In this document: positions 33,798 through 42,634 of the stretch, piece by piece
How the letters are laid out: each line of letters begins with the position of its first letter
Numbering within the stretch: position 1 is the stretch's first letter
Assembly: GCF_017875735.1 (NCBI RefSeq)
Contig: NZ_JAGGMZ010000001.1
Coordinates: 620,001 to 684,000 of the forward strand
From: Arthrobacter sp. CAN_C5
GTDB lineage: Bacteria > Actinomycetota > Actinomycetes > Actinomycetales > Micrococcaceae
Length of the DNA stretch: 64,000 bases
Direction of reading: 5' to 3'
The notes under the pieces: generated by a model
What the model was told of the DNA's origin: nothing
Database searches by the model: none
What the model saw: the letters and a program-made list of their open reading frames with translations, nothing else
Made by a program: the position numbers and the translations under genes

Positions 33798-34802
33798 TCA
33801 CCCCAGCCAGTGAAGCGACTGGCCATGCCCTCCGGTCCGTGCGACTGCCTGGCCATTGTGTGCGAGCACAAACAGTCGATCAACCTCACCGTCAGCCTTC
33901 TGTAGCGCCCCCTCGACGCCGGGCAGCACCCCGTAGCCCTCGTTGGACAGCCAATGCACTGGCCGGCTCCGGTCGGCCGTCAGCCTGAGCATGGTGTCCC
34001 GGAACGCCTCCCGGCCGGATTCCTCGACGTACGCCAGCACCGCGCTGTGAAACACGACGACGACGGCGTCCGCCGGGGCCCGCTGGATCAGGGCTTGCAG
34101 GTCGACCGTCAGGTCGCCCCGGACCAGCAGTGGCGGCTCCCGGCGGGCCTCCTCGATGGCGGCGCGGAGCCGGTCCCGTCGTCGGGTGTGTTCAGGCCAG
34201 ACAAGTGCTTCCAGCCAGGCGACGTCGTCATCGTTCCCCACCTGCAGCGGATTCAGGTCGATGCCCGCACGGAAGCTCACCCGGGGCAGCGACGCCGGCA
34301 GGGGCGGGTGGCCTGTCGTGGCGCAATCCATGACCAGCGCATCCGGGACTGCGCGGGCGGACAGGACCGGGCCGCCGTCGTACGCGAAGCCATACCGGTC
34401 CGGGTACAGGCACAGTCCGGCGGAAGCGCCCACCTCAAGCAACGCCAGCGGGCGTCCCTCGGCGGCCGCGATCCTCGCGAGCGCCGGGAGCAGGACCGCG
34501 CAGCGGCCCGCCTCATTGGTCTGGGTGCTGCGGGTGAGCATCGTCTCCCTGAGCTGCGACCAGTGGTCCAGAAGGAACGCGCGGAACTGGGGGTAGGGCG
34601 TCGCAGGGGCCCCATGGAACCGGGCGGCGCCGAGCAGGAGGTTGGGTTGCCGTTTGGCGGCCGGCAGGTCCTCGAGCAGGGCGAGGAGGCGCGGGTCCTC
34701 GCTGATTCCAGTGCACCACCGGTCATAGGTCGGGGAGTATCCACGGGTCTCGACGAGCGCGAAACGCCGATACCATCCCGCCGTGTCGAGTTTCTCCACC
34801 AT
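33798..34802 (-). CDS. DUF2332 family protein
   Basis: 334 residues from ATG 34802 (MVEKLDTAGWYRRFA), preceded by GGAGGGA; the frame is open to 34913. DUF2332 features: LLEVGASAGLCLYPDRYGF, RAGIDLNPLQVGNDDDVAWLEALVWPEHTRR, and VVVFHSAVLAYV. The glycine-rich LLEVGASAGL strand-turn-helix looks like a SAM-binding methyltransferase motif I, so a methyltransferase-like fold is possible; no activity is known. Transcribed alone, facing marP and divergent from the dipeptide transporter. Confidence 0.8.
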   Translation of the reverse strand: MVEKLDTAGWYRRFALVETRGYSPTYDRWCTGISEDPRLLALLEDLPAAKRQPNLLLGAARFHGAPATPYPQFRAFLLDHWSQLRETMLTRSTQTNEAGRCAVLLPALARIAAAEGRPLALLEVGASAGLCLYPDRYGFAYDGGPVLSARAVPDALVMDCATTGHPPLPASLPRVSFRAGIDLNPLQVGNDDDVAWLEALVWPEHTRRRDRLRAAIEEARREPPLLVRGDLTVDLQALIQRAPADAVVVVFHSAVLAYVEESGREAFRDTMLRLTADRSRPVHWLSNEGYGVLPGVEGALQKADGEVDRLFVLAHNGQAVARTGGHGQSLHWLG

Positions 34803-34896
34803 GCCAGTCCCTCCGCCAGTGCTGGGTGAACAGCCACCCAGCCAATCTGCGCCCTTGTGTGCAGGCGCCAACGCGTGACCAAATCGTAACCTCATC

Positions 34897-34912
34897 TGTG
34901 ATGTAAATCCCA
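34897..34912. promoter_or_regulatory. Candidate Crp/GlxR operator upstream of the dipeptide transporter
   Basis: TGTGATGTAAATCCCA matches the GlxR consensus TGTGANNTANNTCACA with a single mismatch, including the central TA. It lies 113 bases before the dppA ATG and 94 bases before the divergent DUF2332 start. Confidence 0.6.
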
Positions 34913-35025
34913 TCAGGGACCTTCCTCAGGGATAGGCTCATTCCACAGATTGCTCCGCTCGCGCGGAGCCGTCAGGGCATCACGTCACGTGCACTGCCTC
35001 CCCACTCGTACATGAGGAGCTCAAC

Positions 35026-36723
35026 ATGCAAGAAAGCGCCACACCGCCGCGCAGCTCACGCCCCGCGAAAAAGCGGGCCGCTGTGGTCACGGCTGGATTG
35101 GCAATCGGTGCGCTGTTGCTTTCCGGTTGCGTCGAAAGCCAGCGGGACGACGAGACCGCCGACGGCGGTGAGGCGACTGTCGATTCGACGTTCGTGTTCG
35201 CTGCGTCGTCCGATCCCGCGTCCCTCGACCCCGCATTTGCCAGCGACGGCGAGACCTTCCGGGTCAGCCGTCAACTCTTTGAGGGCCTCGTAGGCGTCGA
35301 GCCCGGCACCGCCGACCCCGCGCCACTGCTCGCCGAGTCCTGGGAAACCTCCGAGGACGGCTTGTCGACCACCTTCGCGCTGAGGGAAGGCGTCACGTTC
35401 CATGACGGCACCGAGTTCAACGCCGAGGCCGTCTGCTTCAACTTCGACCGCTGGTACAACTGGACCGGGGTTGCCCAGGCGCCGTCGGTGTCGTACTACT
35501 ACAACAACCTGTTCCGCGGGTTCGCTGATTCACCTGATGCAGCGGTCTACGAATCCTGTGAAGTAAACGGTGACCTTGAGGCGACCGTGACGCTCGCGCA
35601 GCCGTTCGCCGGGTTCGTCCCCGCACTGTCCCTGCCGGCGTTCGCCATGCAGAGCCCGACGGCGCTCGAGGAGTTCGCTGCCGATGACATTGGCGGCTCC
35701 GCCGAAGCGCCAGCTCTCAGCGAGTACGCCGAGAACAACCCGGTGGGAACCGGGCCGTTCAAATTCGATTCCTGGGATGTCGGCGAGCAGCTGCAGCTGT
35801 CCGCCTACGAGGACTACTGGGGCGATCAGGGGGATGTGCAGACCATCATCTTCCGCGTGATCGATGACCCTCAGGCGCGCACGCAGGCGCTGCAGGCCGG
35901 CACGGTCGACGGGTTCGACCTCGTCTCGCCTGCTGACATCCCCACCCTTGAAGACGAGGGATTCATGATTGTCCCCCGCGATCCGTTCACGATCCTCTAC
36001 CTGGGCCTGAACCATGAGGTCGAGGAACTCAGCGATCCTCTGGTCCGCGAGGCGATCCACCACGCCATCGACAAGCAGGCACTGATCGACCAGACGCTTC
36101 CCGAAGGAACGCAGCTGGCCACCCAGTTCATTCCTGACGTTGTTGACGGTTACAACGACGAGGTGACCACCTACGAGTACGATCCCGAGCGAGCCATCGA
36201 ACTGCTGGAAGAGGCAGGCTACCCTGACGGCTTCGAGGTCGAGTTCAACTACCCGACGAACGTGTCGCGGCCGTACATGCCAACCCCCGAGCAGGTCTTC
36301 ACCAACCTGACCGATCAGCTCTCAGCTGTCGGCATCACTGCCACGCCTGCTCCTGATGTGTGGACCCCCGATTATCTGGACAAGATCCAGGGCACTACCG
36401 ATCATGGGATCCACCTGCTCGGTTGGACCGGTGACTACAACGACACGGACAACTTCATCGGTGTGTTCTTCGGCCAGGAGAAGCTCGAGTTCGGCTTCGA
36501 CAATCCCGAGCTGTTCGCGGCACTGGACGAGGCACGCGGTATGACCGACCGCGAAGCACAGACGACGGCGTACGAGGAGATCAACGAACAGATTGCCGAG
36601 TTCAACCCGGCGATCCCGTTGGCCCACCCCGCACCCTCGCTGGCTTTCGCCCCACGTGTTGACTCGTACCCGGCAAGCCCCGTCAATGACGAGGTCTTCA
36701 ACATGATCGAACTCAACGAGTAA
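35026..36723 (+). CDS. dppA: Dipeptide/oligopeptide ABC transporter substrate-binding lipoprotein
   Basis: 565 residues. Signal peptide with basic n-region (PAKKRAAV), hydrophobic core and lipobox LLLSGC (Cys35), so a lipoprotein tethered outside the membrane. The SBP_bac_5 domain follows: SSDPASLDPAFASDGETFRVSRQLFEGLV, FHDGTEFNAEAVCFNFDRW, GTGPFKFDSW and HHAIDKQALID. Binds short peptides or a related solute for uptake by the two permeases downstream. ATG with GAGGAG. A strong hairpin after the stop probably lowers expression of the permeases relative to this protein. Confidence 0.92.
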   Translation: MQESATPPRSSRPAKKRAAVVTAGLAIGALLLSGCVESQRDDETADGGEATVDSTFVFAASSDPASLDPAFASDGETFRVSRQLFEGLVGVEPGTADPAPLLAESWETSEDGLSTTFALREGVTFHDGTEFNAEAVCFNFDRWYNWTGVAQAPSVSYYYNNLFRGFADSPDAAVYESCEVNGDLEATVTLAQPFAGFVPALSLPAFAMQSPTALEEFAADDIGGSAEAPALSEYAENNPVGTGPFKFDSWDVGEQLQLSAYEDYWGDQGDVQTIIFRVIDDPQARTQALQAGTVDGFDLVSPADIPTLEDEGFMIVPRDPFTILYLGLNHEVEELSDPLVREAIHHAIDKQALIDQTLPEGTQLATQFIPDVVDGYNDEVTTYEYDPERAIELLEEAGYPDGFEVEFNYPTNVSRPYMPTPEQVFTNLTDQLSAVGITATPAPDVWTPDYLDKIQGTTDHGIHLLGWTGDYNDTDNFIGVFFGQEKLEFGFDNPELFAALDEARGMTDREAQTTAYEEINEQIAEFNPAIPLAHPAPSLAFAPRVDSYPASPVNDEVFNMIELNE

Positions 36724-36736
36724 CACTTATTGATGA

Positions 36737-36771
36737 CAGGAGAGCCTGGCCGACAAGGCCCGGCTCTCCTG
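36737..36771 (+). terminator. Intercistronic hairpin between dppA and dppB
   Basis: Perfect 10-bp stem CAGGAGAGCC (36737-36746) with GGCTCTCCTG (36762-36771), loop containing a GGCC/GGCC pair, followed by the T-rich TTGTTCGTT. Probably a partial terminator or a 3'-end stabiliser that raises dppA over dppBC. Confidence 0.7.
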
Positions 36772-36814
36772 TTGTTCGTTGGACAAGTGTTTGATCCGTT
36801 CCTGAAAGGACCCC

Positions 36815-37819
36815 GTGCTACGCGTCATTGGTAAGCGCCTTGCGCTGCTGGTACCCACTCTGATCGGCCTGTCGATCCTGTTGTTCCTCTGGGTACGCAA
36901 TCTTCCCGGCGGTCCGGCCACCGCACTGCTGGGCGAACGGGCCACCCCTGAAGCGGTGGAAAGGGTCAATGAGCTCTACGGCTTCAATGAGCCGATCATC
37001 TCCCAGTACTTCACCTATATGGGCAAGCTGCTGCAGGGTGACTTCGGTACCTCGATCAACACCGGTCGCCCCGTGCTCGAGGAATTCGCCACCCGGTTCC
37101 CCGGCACCGTCGAACTCACCATCGTTGCCCTGATTTTCGCGATCGGCATCGGTATCCCGCTGGGATACGTGGCCGCCCGTTACTACGGCCGGTTCGTGGA
37201 TCACGGTTCTGTTGTCCTCAGCCTGCTCGGTATCACCGTCCCCGTCTTCTTCCTGGCTTTCATCCTGAAGTACCTCTTCGCCATCCAATGGCCCATCCTC
37301 CCTCCGGACGGACGCCAGGATCCCCGGATGGACGCCACCCATGTGACCGACTTCTATGTACTGGATGGCATCCTTACCGGTGAATGGGATGCGGCCTGGG
37401 ATGCGTTTCAGCACCTCATCCTGCCGGGCATCGCCCTGGGCACCATTCCGCTCGCGATCATTGTGCGGATCACCCGGGCATCGGTCCTCGAGGTCCAGAA
37501 CGCCGATTACGTCCGTACCGCCCGCGCCAAGGGCCTGATGGAGAAGACCATCCGGAACCGTTTCATCCTCCGCAACGCGATGCTCCCGGTGGTCACGACT
37601 ATCGGACTGCAGGTGGGTCTGCTGATTTCCGGTGCAGTGCTCACCGAGACGGTCTTCGCCTTCAACGGGATCGGCAGGTTCCTGCGTGACGCGATCTTCG
37701 GCCTCGACTATCCGGTCCTCCAGGGATTCATCATCATCATTGCCATCCTGTACGCGGTGATCAACCTCATCGTTGACATTTCCTACAGCATCATCGACCC
37801 AAGGGTGCGTGTGAGTTGA
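36815..37819 (+). CDS. dppB: Dipeptide ABC transporter permease, DppB type
   Basis: 334 residues with six membrane helices. Typical DppB N-terminus (RVIGKRLALLVPTLIGLSILLFLWVRNLPG, GDFGTSINTGRPVLEEF) and the EAA loop that docks on the ATPase (NADYVRTARAKGLMEKTIRNRFILRNAMLP). GTG start with AAAGGA upstream. Overlaps dppC. An insertion of about 30 residues between the central helices (DGRQDPRMDATHVTDFYVLDG) is common in actinobacterial members. Confidence 0.93.
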   Translation: MLRVIGKRLALLVPTLIGLSILLFLWVRNLPGGPATALLGERATPEAVERVNELYGFNEPIISQYFTYMGKLLQGDFGTSINTGRPVLEEFATRFPGTVELTIVALIFAIGIGIPLGYVAARYYGRFVDHGSVVLSLLGITVPVFFLAFILKYLFAIQWPILPPDGRQDPRMDATHVTDFYVLDGILTGEWDAAWDAFQHLILPGIALGTIPLAIIVRITRASVLEVQNADYVRTARAKGLMEKTIRNRFILRNAMLPVVTTIGLQVGLLISGAVLTETVFAFNGIGRFLRDAIFGLDYPVLQGFIIIIAILYAVINLIVDISYSIIDPRVRVS

Positions 37820-38757
37820 GTACAACATTGCCTCCGTCCGCCGGCGGTGGGCCGACACCCGCCGAACCGACGATTCCCGACGGCGCCGGGACCGGCCTCT
37901 GGAAAGACGCCTTCCGGCGGCTGAAGAAGAACCCGCAGGCCATCGCTGGGGCCGTCATTGTGGGACTCTTCCTGCTGGTCGCTATTCTGGCGCCGGTGCT
38001 AGCCCCGTTTGGCGGTGACGAACTGCCGGGCCGGACGGAAATCACCCCCACCAACATCCCTGGGCCCGGTGAGCTTGACGCCTACCCGCTGGGGCTCGAC
38101 CGGTTCGGTGGTGACCTGCTCAGCAAGCTGATCTGGGGCGCGCAGGCGTCCCTGCTGATCGGCGTCGTCTCGACCGCGCTCGGCCTCGTGGGCGGCATGA
38201 TCCTGGGGCTGCTTGCTGGCGGCCTCGGTGGCTGGGTGGACAGCGTCATCATGCGGTTCGTGGACATCCTGCTCTCGGTGCCGAACCTTCTGCTCGCGGT
38301 CAGTATCGCGGCGATCCTCGGCCAGGGACCCTACGCGGTGATGATCGCGATCGGTGTCTCACAGGTGCCCATCTTTGCGCGGCTACTTCGGGCGTCGATG
38401 CTCTCCCAGCGGGGCTCGGATTACATCCTTGCCGCCCAGACGCTTGGACTGAGCCGCTCCACCATCACCATGAGCCACCTGTTGCCCAACAGTGTGGGGC
38501 CGGTGATTGTCCAGGCGACCCTGACCCTCGCCACCGCGGTGATTGATGCCGCAGCGCTGTCATTCCTTGGTCTGGGCGGTGGCAGACCGCAAACGGCCGA
38601 GTGGGGGCGGATGCTCACCTACGCGCAGGCTGAACTGGCGAATTCGCCGCAGCTCGCCTTCCTGCCGGGTATCTGTATTGCCGTCACAGCCCTGGGCTTT
38701 ACCCTCCTGGGCGAATCGCTGCGCGAGTCTTTGGATCCCAAGACCCGGAAAAAGTAG
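37816..38757 (+). CDS. dppC: Dipeptide ABC transporter permease, DppC type
   Basis: 313 residues with six membrane helices. Starts with TTG overlapping the dppB stop (TTGA). DppC features: LWKDAFRRLKKNPQAIAGAVIV, HPLGLDRFGGDLLSKLIWG-like LGLDRFGGDLLSKLIWGAQ, and EAA loop SDYILAAQTLGLSRSTITMSHLLPN. Partner of DppB. The operon ends here; the ATPase gene is convergent on the other strand, separated by a stem-loop. Confidence 0.92.
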   Translation: MSTTLPPSAGGGPTPAEPTIPDGAGTGLWKDAFRRLKKNPQAIAGAVIVGLFLLVAILAPVLAPFGGDELPGRTEITPTNIPGPGELDAYPLGLDRFGGDLLSKLIWGAQASLLIGVVSTALGLVGGMILGLLAGGLGGWVDSVIMRFVDILLSVPNLLLAVSIAAILGQGPYAVMIAIGVSQVPIFARLLRASMLSQRGSDYILAAQTLGLSRSTITMSHLLPNSVGPVIVQATLTLATAVIDAAALSFLGLGGGRPQTAEWGRMLTYAQAELANSPQLAFLPGICIAVTALGFTLLGESLRESLDPKTRKK

Positions 38758-38772
38758 CGGGACGGAAAGGGA

Positions 38773-38813
38773 GCGCAAGACCCCCGGCACCATCGGTGCC
38801 GGGGGTCTTGCGC
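38773..38813. terminator. Bidirectional stem-loop between dppC and the ATPase gene
   Basis: Perfect 19-bp arms (38773-38791 with 38795-38813) and a 3-base loop, between convergent dppC (ends 38757) and dppDF (ends 38828). It can serve both genes; U-tracts are absent, so it may work by stem strength or with Rho. Confidence 0.75.
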
Positions 38814-38827
38814 TGATCAGGGCAGTT

Positions 38828-40558
38828 CTAGGCGATGTTCAGTTCGTTGCCGGGGATCGATGCGAGCAGCTTCCTCGTGTACGGGTGGCGCGGGTTCTGG
38901 AACACTTCCTCGGAGCTCGCCGCCTCGACCAGCTCGCCGTCCTTCATCACGCAGACGTAGTCCGAGATCAGACGGACCACAGCCAGGTCGTGCGAGATGA
39001 ACAGGTAGCTCAGGCCGAGCTCAGCCTGCAGATCGCCGAGCAGTTTCAGGATCTGGGCCTGCACCAGGACGTCGAGCGCGGAGACCGGCTCGTCGCAGAT
39101 GATCAGCTCGGGCTTCAGCGCCAGCGCACGGGCAATGGCGACACGCTGCCGCTGCCCACCGGAGAGCTCCGACGGGTACCGGCGCAGCGCGGCCTGCGGC
39201 AGCGACACCTGGTCCATCAGCTCGCGGACCCGGGCCCGCCGCTCACTCTTGGATCCCCGCTTGTAAGCGTTCAGGGGTTCCTCGACGATCCGCTCGATGG
39301 TGAACATCGGGTTCAGCGAGGAATAGGGGTCCTGGAAGATGGGCTGAACCCGCTGCCGGAAGTCCGCGAGTTGCGCCTTATCCAGCGTCCCCACGTCCAT
39401 CCCGTCGAAGGTCATGGTGCCCGACGTCGGCTCGATGAGCTTCAGGAGCATCCTCGCCGTCGTCGTCTTCCCGGATCCTGATTCACCAACGATGGCGACG
39501 GTCTGGCCGCGGGGCACATCCAGGGTGACGTTCTTCGCGGCGTAGAAGTCCTCGGAACTGCCTCGCCGCTTGTACACCTTGGTCAGGTCGCGGATCTCTA
39601 CGATGTTCCGGCCCGCTGTCGCAGCTGCGGCGATTTCCGTGGGTGCCTCGGTCTGGTGTTCGGCGAACGCAGCGCCCGCGGCTTCGACCCGCTGGGCAGC
39701 GTCGGCGTGGTACGTTCCCGGCTGGAGGCGGACGGCTGCCACGCTGGGCGCCGCGCGGACCAGTGACTGGGTGTAGGGGTGCTGGGGGTCGGTGAGGAGC
39801 TGTTGCGCCGGACCGGTCTCCACCACCCGGCCGCGGTGCATCACCACGAGATCGGAGGCCCGTTCAGCCGCCAAGCCGAGGTCGTGGGTGATCAGCAGCA
39901 CTGAGGTGCCCAACTGCTCGGTCATCTGGTCGATCTGGTCGAGGATGGTCCGCTGCACCGTGACGTCGAGAGCGCTGGTCGGCTCGTCGGCGATCAGCAG
40001 CCGCGGCTGGCATGCCATTCCGATGGCGATCAGGGCGCGCTGGCGCATGCCGCCGGAAAACTCATGGGGGTACTGTTTGGCCCGGTCGCCGGCGTCCGGC
40101 AATCCGGCGGCCGTGAGCACCTCAATGACGCGGTCCTTCACGTTTTTCTTGGTCGCCATTCCGTGGACCAGAAGGGTCTCGGCCACCTGGGTGCCGATTT
40201 TGGTGACCGGGTTGAGGTTCGACATCGGGTCCTGGGGGACCAGTCCAATGGCCCGCCCGCGGATCGCGCGCATTTTGGCTTCGGGCAGCGTCACGAGGTT
40301 CTGTCCCTCGAACTGGATGCTCCCGCCGGTGACGCGGCCGTTCGAGGGCAGCAGGCCGATGCATGCCATCGCCGTCGTCGACTTGCCGGATCCCGATTCA
40401 CCGACAATCGCCAGGGTCTTGCCGCGCCGCAGGGTAAAGCTGGCGTTCTCCACCGCTGTCACGTCACCGTAGGTGGTACTGAAGGTTACGGCAAGGTCTT
40501 TGACCTCAAGGAGCGGGGCGTCGAACGGGTCGCCGTCAATGGGTGTGATGTCGATCAT
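38828..40558 (-). CDS. Fused dipeptide ABC transporter ATPase (DppD-DppF)
   Basis: 576 residues with two complete ATPase domains. Domain 1 (about 15-275): Walker A GESGSGKSTTA, signature FSGGMRQR, Walker B LLIADEPTSALD. Domain 2 (about 325-570): Walker A GESGSGKTTTA, signature LSGGQRQR, Walker B LIICDEPVSALD. Each domain ends with the oligopeptide C-terminal motif (DPQHPYTQSL, NPRHPYTRKLL). It should energise DppBC, which lies convergent rather than upstream in the same operon. It follows aroQ by 26 bp on the same strand but may have its own promoter. Confidence 0.93.
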   Translation of the reverse strand: MIDITPIDGDPFDAPLLEVKDLAVTFSTTYGDVTAVENASFTLRRGKTLAIVGESGSGKSTTAMACIGLLPSNGRVTGGSIQFEGQNLVTLPEAKMRAIRGRAIGLVPQDPMSNLNPVTKIGTQVAETLLVHGMATKKNVKDRVIEVLTAAGLPDAGDRAKQYPHEFSGGMRQRALIAIGMACQPRLLIADEPTSALDVTVQRTILDQIDQMTEQLGTSVLLITHDLGLAAERASDLVVMHRGRVVETGPAQQLLTDPQHPYTQSLVRAAPSVAAVRLQPGTYHADAAQRVEAAGAAFAEHQTEAPTEIAAAATAGRNIVEIRDLTKVYKRRGSSEDFYAAKNVTLDVPRGQTVAIVGESGSGKTTTARMLLKLIEPTSGTMTFDGMDVGTLDKAQLADFRQRVQPIFQDPYSSLNPMFTIERIVEEPLNAYKRGSKSERRARVRELMDQVSLPQAALRRYPSELSGGQRQRVAIARALALKPELIICDEPVSALDVLVQAQILKLLGDLQAELGLSYLFISHDLAVVRLISDYVCVMKDGELVEAASSEEVFQNPRHPYTRKLLASIPGNELNIA

Positions 40559-40584
40559 GGTCCTATCGTCCCCTATATCGGGCT

Positions 40585-41043
40585 CTAACCAGCGGATCCG
40601 GACGAGAGTTTCTCGATCAGCAGGTCGACGGCGAACCGGTAGCCGCTGATCCCGGCGCCGACGATGACCGCCTCGGCAACGCCTGAGAGGTAGGAGTGGT
40701 GCCGGAACTCCTCGCGCCGGTGGACGTTGCTGAGGTGGACCTCGACCATCGGGAGGCCGACGGCGGCGATCGCGTCGCGGAGTGCGACCGAGGTGTGGGT
40801 GTAGGCCCCGGCGTTCAGGACGATGCCGTCAGCGGTGCCGGCGGCGGCGTGGATGGCGTCGACCAGCTCACCCTCGTGGTTGGACTGCACACAGGTCACA
40901 GCCCAGCCGTGCCGTCCGGCGGCGTCGGCGGCGACGGCCTCGACGTCGGCCAGCGTGGCGGTCCCATACGTGGCCGGCTCACGGGTGCCCAGCAGGTTGA
41001 GGTTGGGTCCGTTGATGATCAGGAGCGTGGTGGTCTTCGGCAT
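40585..41043 (-). CDS. aroQ: Type II 3-dehydroquinate dehydratase
   Basis: 152 residues; converts 3-dehydroquinate to 3-dehydroshikimate. Type II signatures: NGPNLNLLGTREPATYG with the catalytic Tyr, QSNHEGELVDAIHAA, ILNAGAYTHTSVALRDAI-like LNAGAYTHTSVALRDAI, and EVHLSNVHRREEFRHHS. Type II enzymes are dodecamers used in biosynthesis or in quinate breakdown. It lies 47 bp downstream of an MHS-family transporter gene in the same direction, so a quinate/shikimate uptake-and-use pair is possible. Confidence 0.94.
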   Translation of the reverse strand: MPKTTTLLIINGPNLNLLGTREPATYGTATLADVEAVAADAAGRHGWAVTCVQSNHEGELVDAIHAAAGTADGIVLNAGAYTHTSVALRDAIAAVGLPMVEVHLSNVHRREEFRHHSYLSGVAEAVIVGAGISGYRFAVDLLIEKLSSGSAG

Positions 41044-41090
41044 GGCTTAACTATGCCCCACGCCCCCGGGCTGCCCGACACGGGGCGGGG

Positions 41091-42443
41091 TTAGTGGCTA
41101 ATGTCTGCCGCAACGGTGGCGGCAGGCTCAACCCCCTGGGACTTCCGGCGCAAGCGGACCGCCGCGAGCGCGCCGGCTACCGTCACCAGGCTCATTACCG
41201 CGAGCACAATACCGGGATGCCACCAGGCGCCGTCGGTGGCCTGTCCGAGGAGCTGGGTGATCGAGGGTGCGAAACCGGCGACGATGGCTGCCAGGCTGTA
41301 CGCGAACGAGAGGGCCGTGAAGCCGGTGCGCGGCTCGAAGAGATCCGCCATCAACCCGCCCAGCGCGGCCCAGCTTGCCGTGGGCAGAATGCCGCCCAGC
41401 AGAATGGCGGCGGTATAGGTGGGCGCGTCAGCGATGCTGATCACCCAGTACAGCGGGAACGCGATCAGAGCGGTGCCGATCGCACCACCGGCCACCACCT
41501 TGGCTGAGCCGATCTTCATTGCGAGGTAGCCGAAGGCGGGGATGGTCGCCAGTTGCAGCAGCGAGCCGATCAGTGCGGCGTTCAGGACGGTCGCCTGCTC
41601 CAGCCCCAACCGTTCGGTACCGTAGGCCTGCGTATAGGACACCATCAGGAAGTAGGAGCCAATGCCGAGCACGGCTGCGGCGGCGGCAACGGCGATCGCT
41701 GCCGGCTGGCGGCGAATCACCTCGAAGAACGGGATGCTGGCGCGCGACTGGGTCTGCACCGTCGACTTGAACACGGGTGTCTCGTCGATGGCGAGCCGCA
41801 GGTAGAGCGCGATACCCAGGAAGGGGAACGCGAGCAGGAACGGGATGCGCCAGCCCCAGGTGGTCATGACGTCCGGTGCAGCCACCGCAAGGATCAGGAA
41901 CACAAGCGAGATGAGCATGGTGCCCACCGGGGAGCCGAGCTGGGGGATTGAGGCGTAGAGCGCCCGTTTACGCGGCTCGGCGTGTTCGGTGGCGATCAGG
42001 ATGGATCCGCCCCACTCACCGCCGAGGGACAGCCCCTGCAGGAGCCGCAGGACGGTCAGGAGGATCGGAGCCCACACGCCGATCACACTGTAGTCCGGGA
42101 GCAACCCCACGGAACCGGTGGCCAGCCCCATCAGCACGATGGTCCAGATCAGGGTCTTCTTGCGGCCGATCCGGTCGCCGAGGTGTCCAAACAGGATGGC
42201 ACCCAGCGGGCGGGCCACAAAACCCATCGCAAAGATCAGAAACGCCGACAGGGTTCCGGCCAGCGGGTCCTGGGAGGTGAAGAACACCTGGTTGAATACC
42301 AGGGCGGCGGCCGTTCCGAAGACGTAGAAGTCGTAGGACTCAAGGGTGGTGCCAACAAACGAGGCGGCCGCGGACTTCCTGGCCATCTTGCGGTTGGCGG
42401 CTGGCGGCGGCCCGGGGATCGCGGGGGCAGTAGTAGTAGACAC
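41091..42443 (-). CDS. MFS transporter, metabolite:H+ symporter (MHS) family
   Basis: 450 residues with twelve membrane helices. N-terminus AAASFVGTTLESYDFYVFG and loop GHLGDRIGRKKTLIWTIVLMG are diagnostic of the MHS family (ShiA, KgtP, ProP relatives); LSLGGEWGGSILIATEHAEPRKRALYAS is the second conserved block. Proton-coupled uptake of an organic acid is expected. Adjacency to aroQ suggests shikimate or quinate, but other carboxylates are possible. GTG start. Two TGTGA half-sites occur upstream (around 42490-42535), too poor to call a Crp operator. Confidence 0.85.
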   Translation of the reverse strand: MSTTTAPAIPGPPPAANRKMARKSAAASFVGTTLESYDFYVFGTAAALVFNQVFFTSQDPLAGTLSAFLIFAMGFVARPLGAILFGHLGDRIGRKKTLIWTIVLMGLATGSVGLLPDYSVIGVWAPILLTVLRLLQGLSLGGEWGGSILIATEHAEPRKRALYASIPQLGSPVGTMLISLVFLILAVAAPDVMTTWGWRIPFLLAFPFLGIALYLRLAIDETPVFKSTVQTQSRASIPFFEVIRRQPAAIAVAAAAAVLGIGSYFLMVSYTQAYGTERLGLEQATVLNAALIGSLLQLATIPAFGYLAMKIGSAKVVAGGAIGTALIAFPLYWVISIADAPTYTAAILLGGILPTASWAALGGLMADLFEPRTGFTALSFAYSLAAIVAGFAPSITQLLGQATDGAWWHPGIVLAVMSLVTVAGALAAVRLRRKSQGVEPAATVAADISH

Positions 42444-42574
42444 GCTTGGAAATTGTCCTCGGCGGCCGAGGGGCTACGCCATCTATTCCGGACAAGATCA
42501 CACGCCACCGGGATGCAGGTCACATCCCGCGCCGGCCTCCCCTGGGGGTGGGTCCGGCAGATCGGTCCCCTAGA

Positions 42575-42606
42575 CCCGGTGAGGCGCCTGCAGGCGCGTC
42601 ACCGGG
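42575..42606 (-). terminator. Stem-loop downstream of acsA
   Basis: Long near-perfect palindrome starting CCCGGTGAGGCGCCTG and ending GGCGCGTCACCGGG (one G-G mismatch on each side), about 30 bp after the acsA stop on the minus strand. GC-rich and without a U-tract. Confidence 0.55.
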
Positions 42607-42634
42607 TGCCCGGTCAAGGGTGGGGCCGGGGGGG

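Noticed and set aside
42490-42535. Two TGTGA half-sites before the MHS transporter as a Crp operator
   Set aside because: Neither has an acceptable second half at the 6-base spacing.
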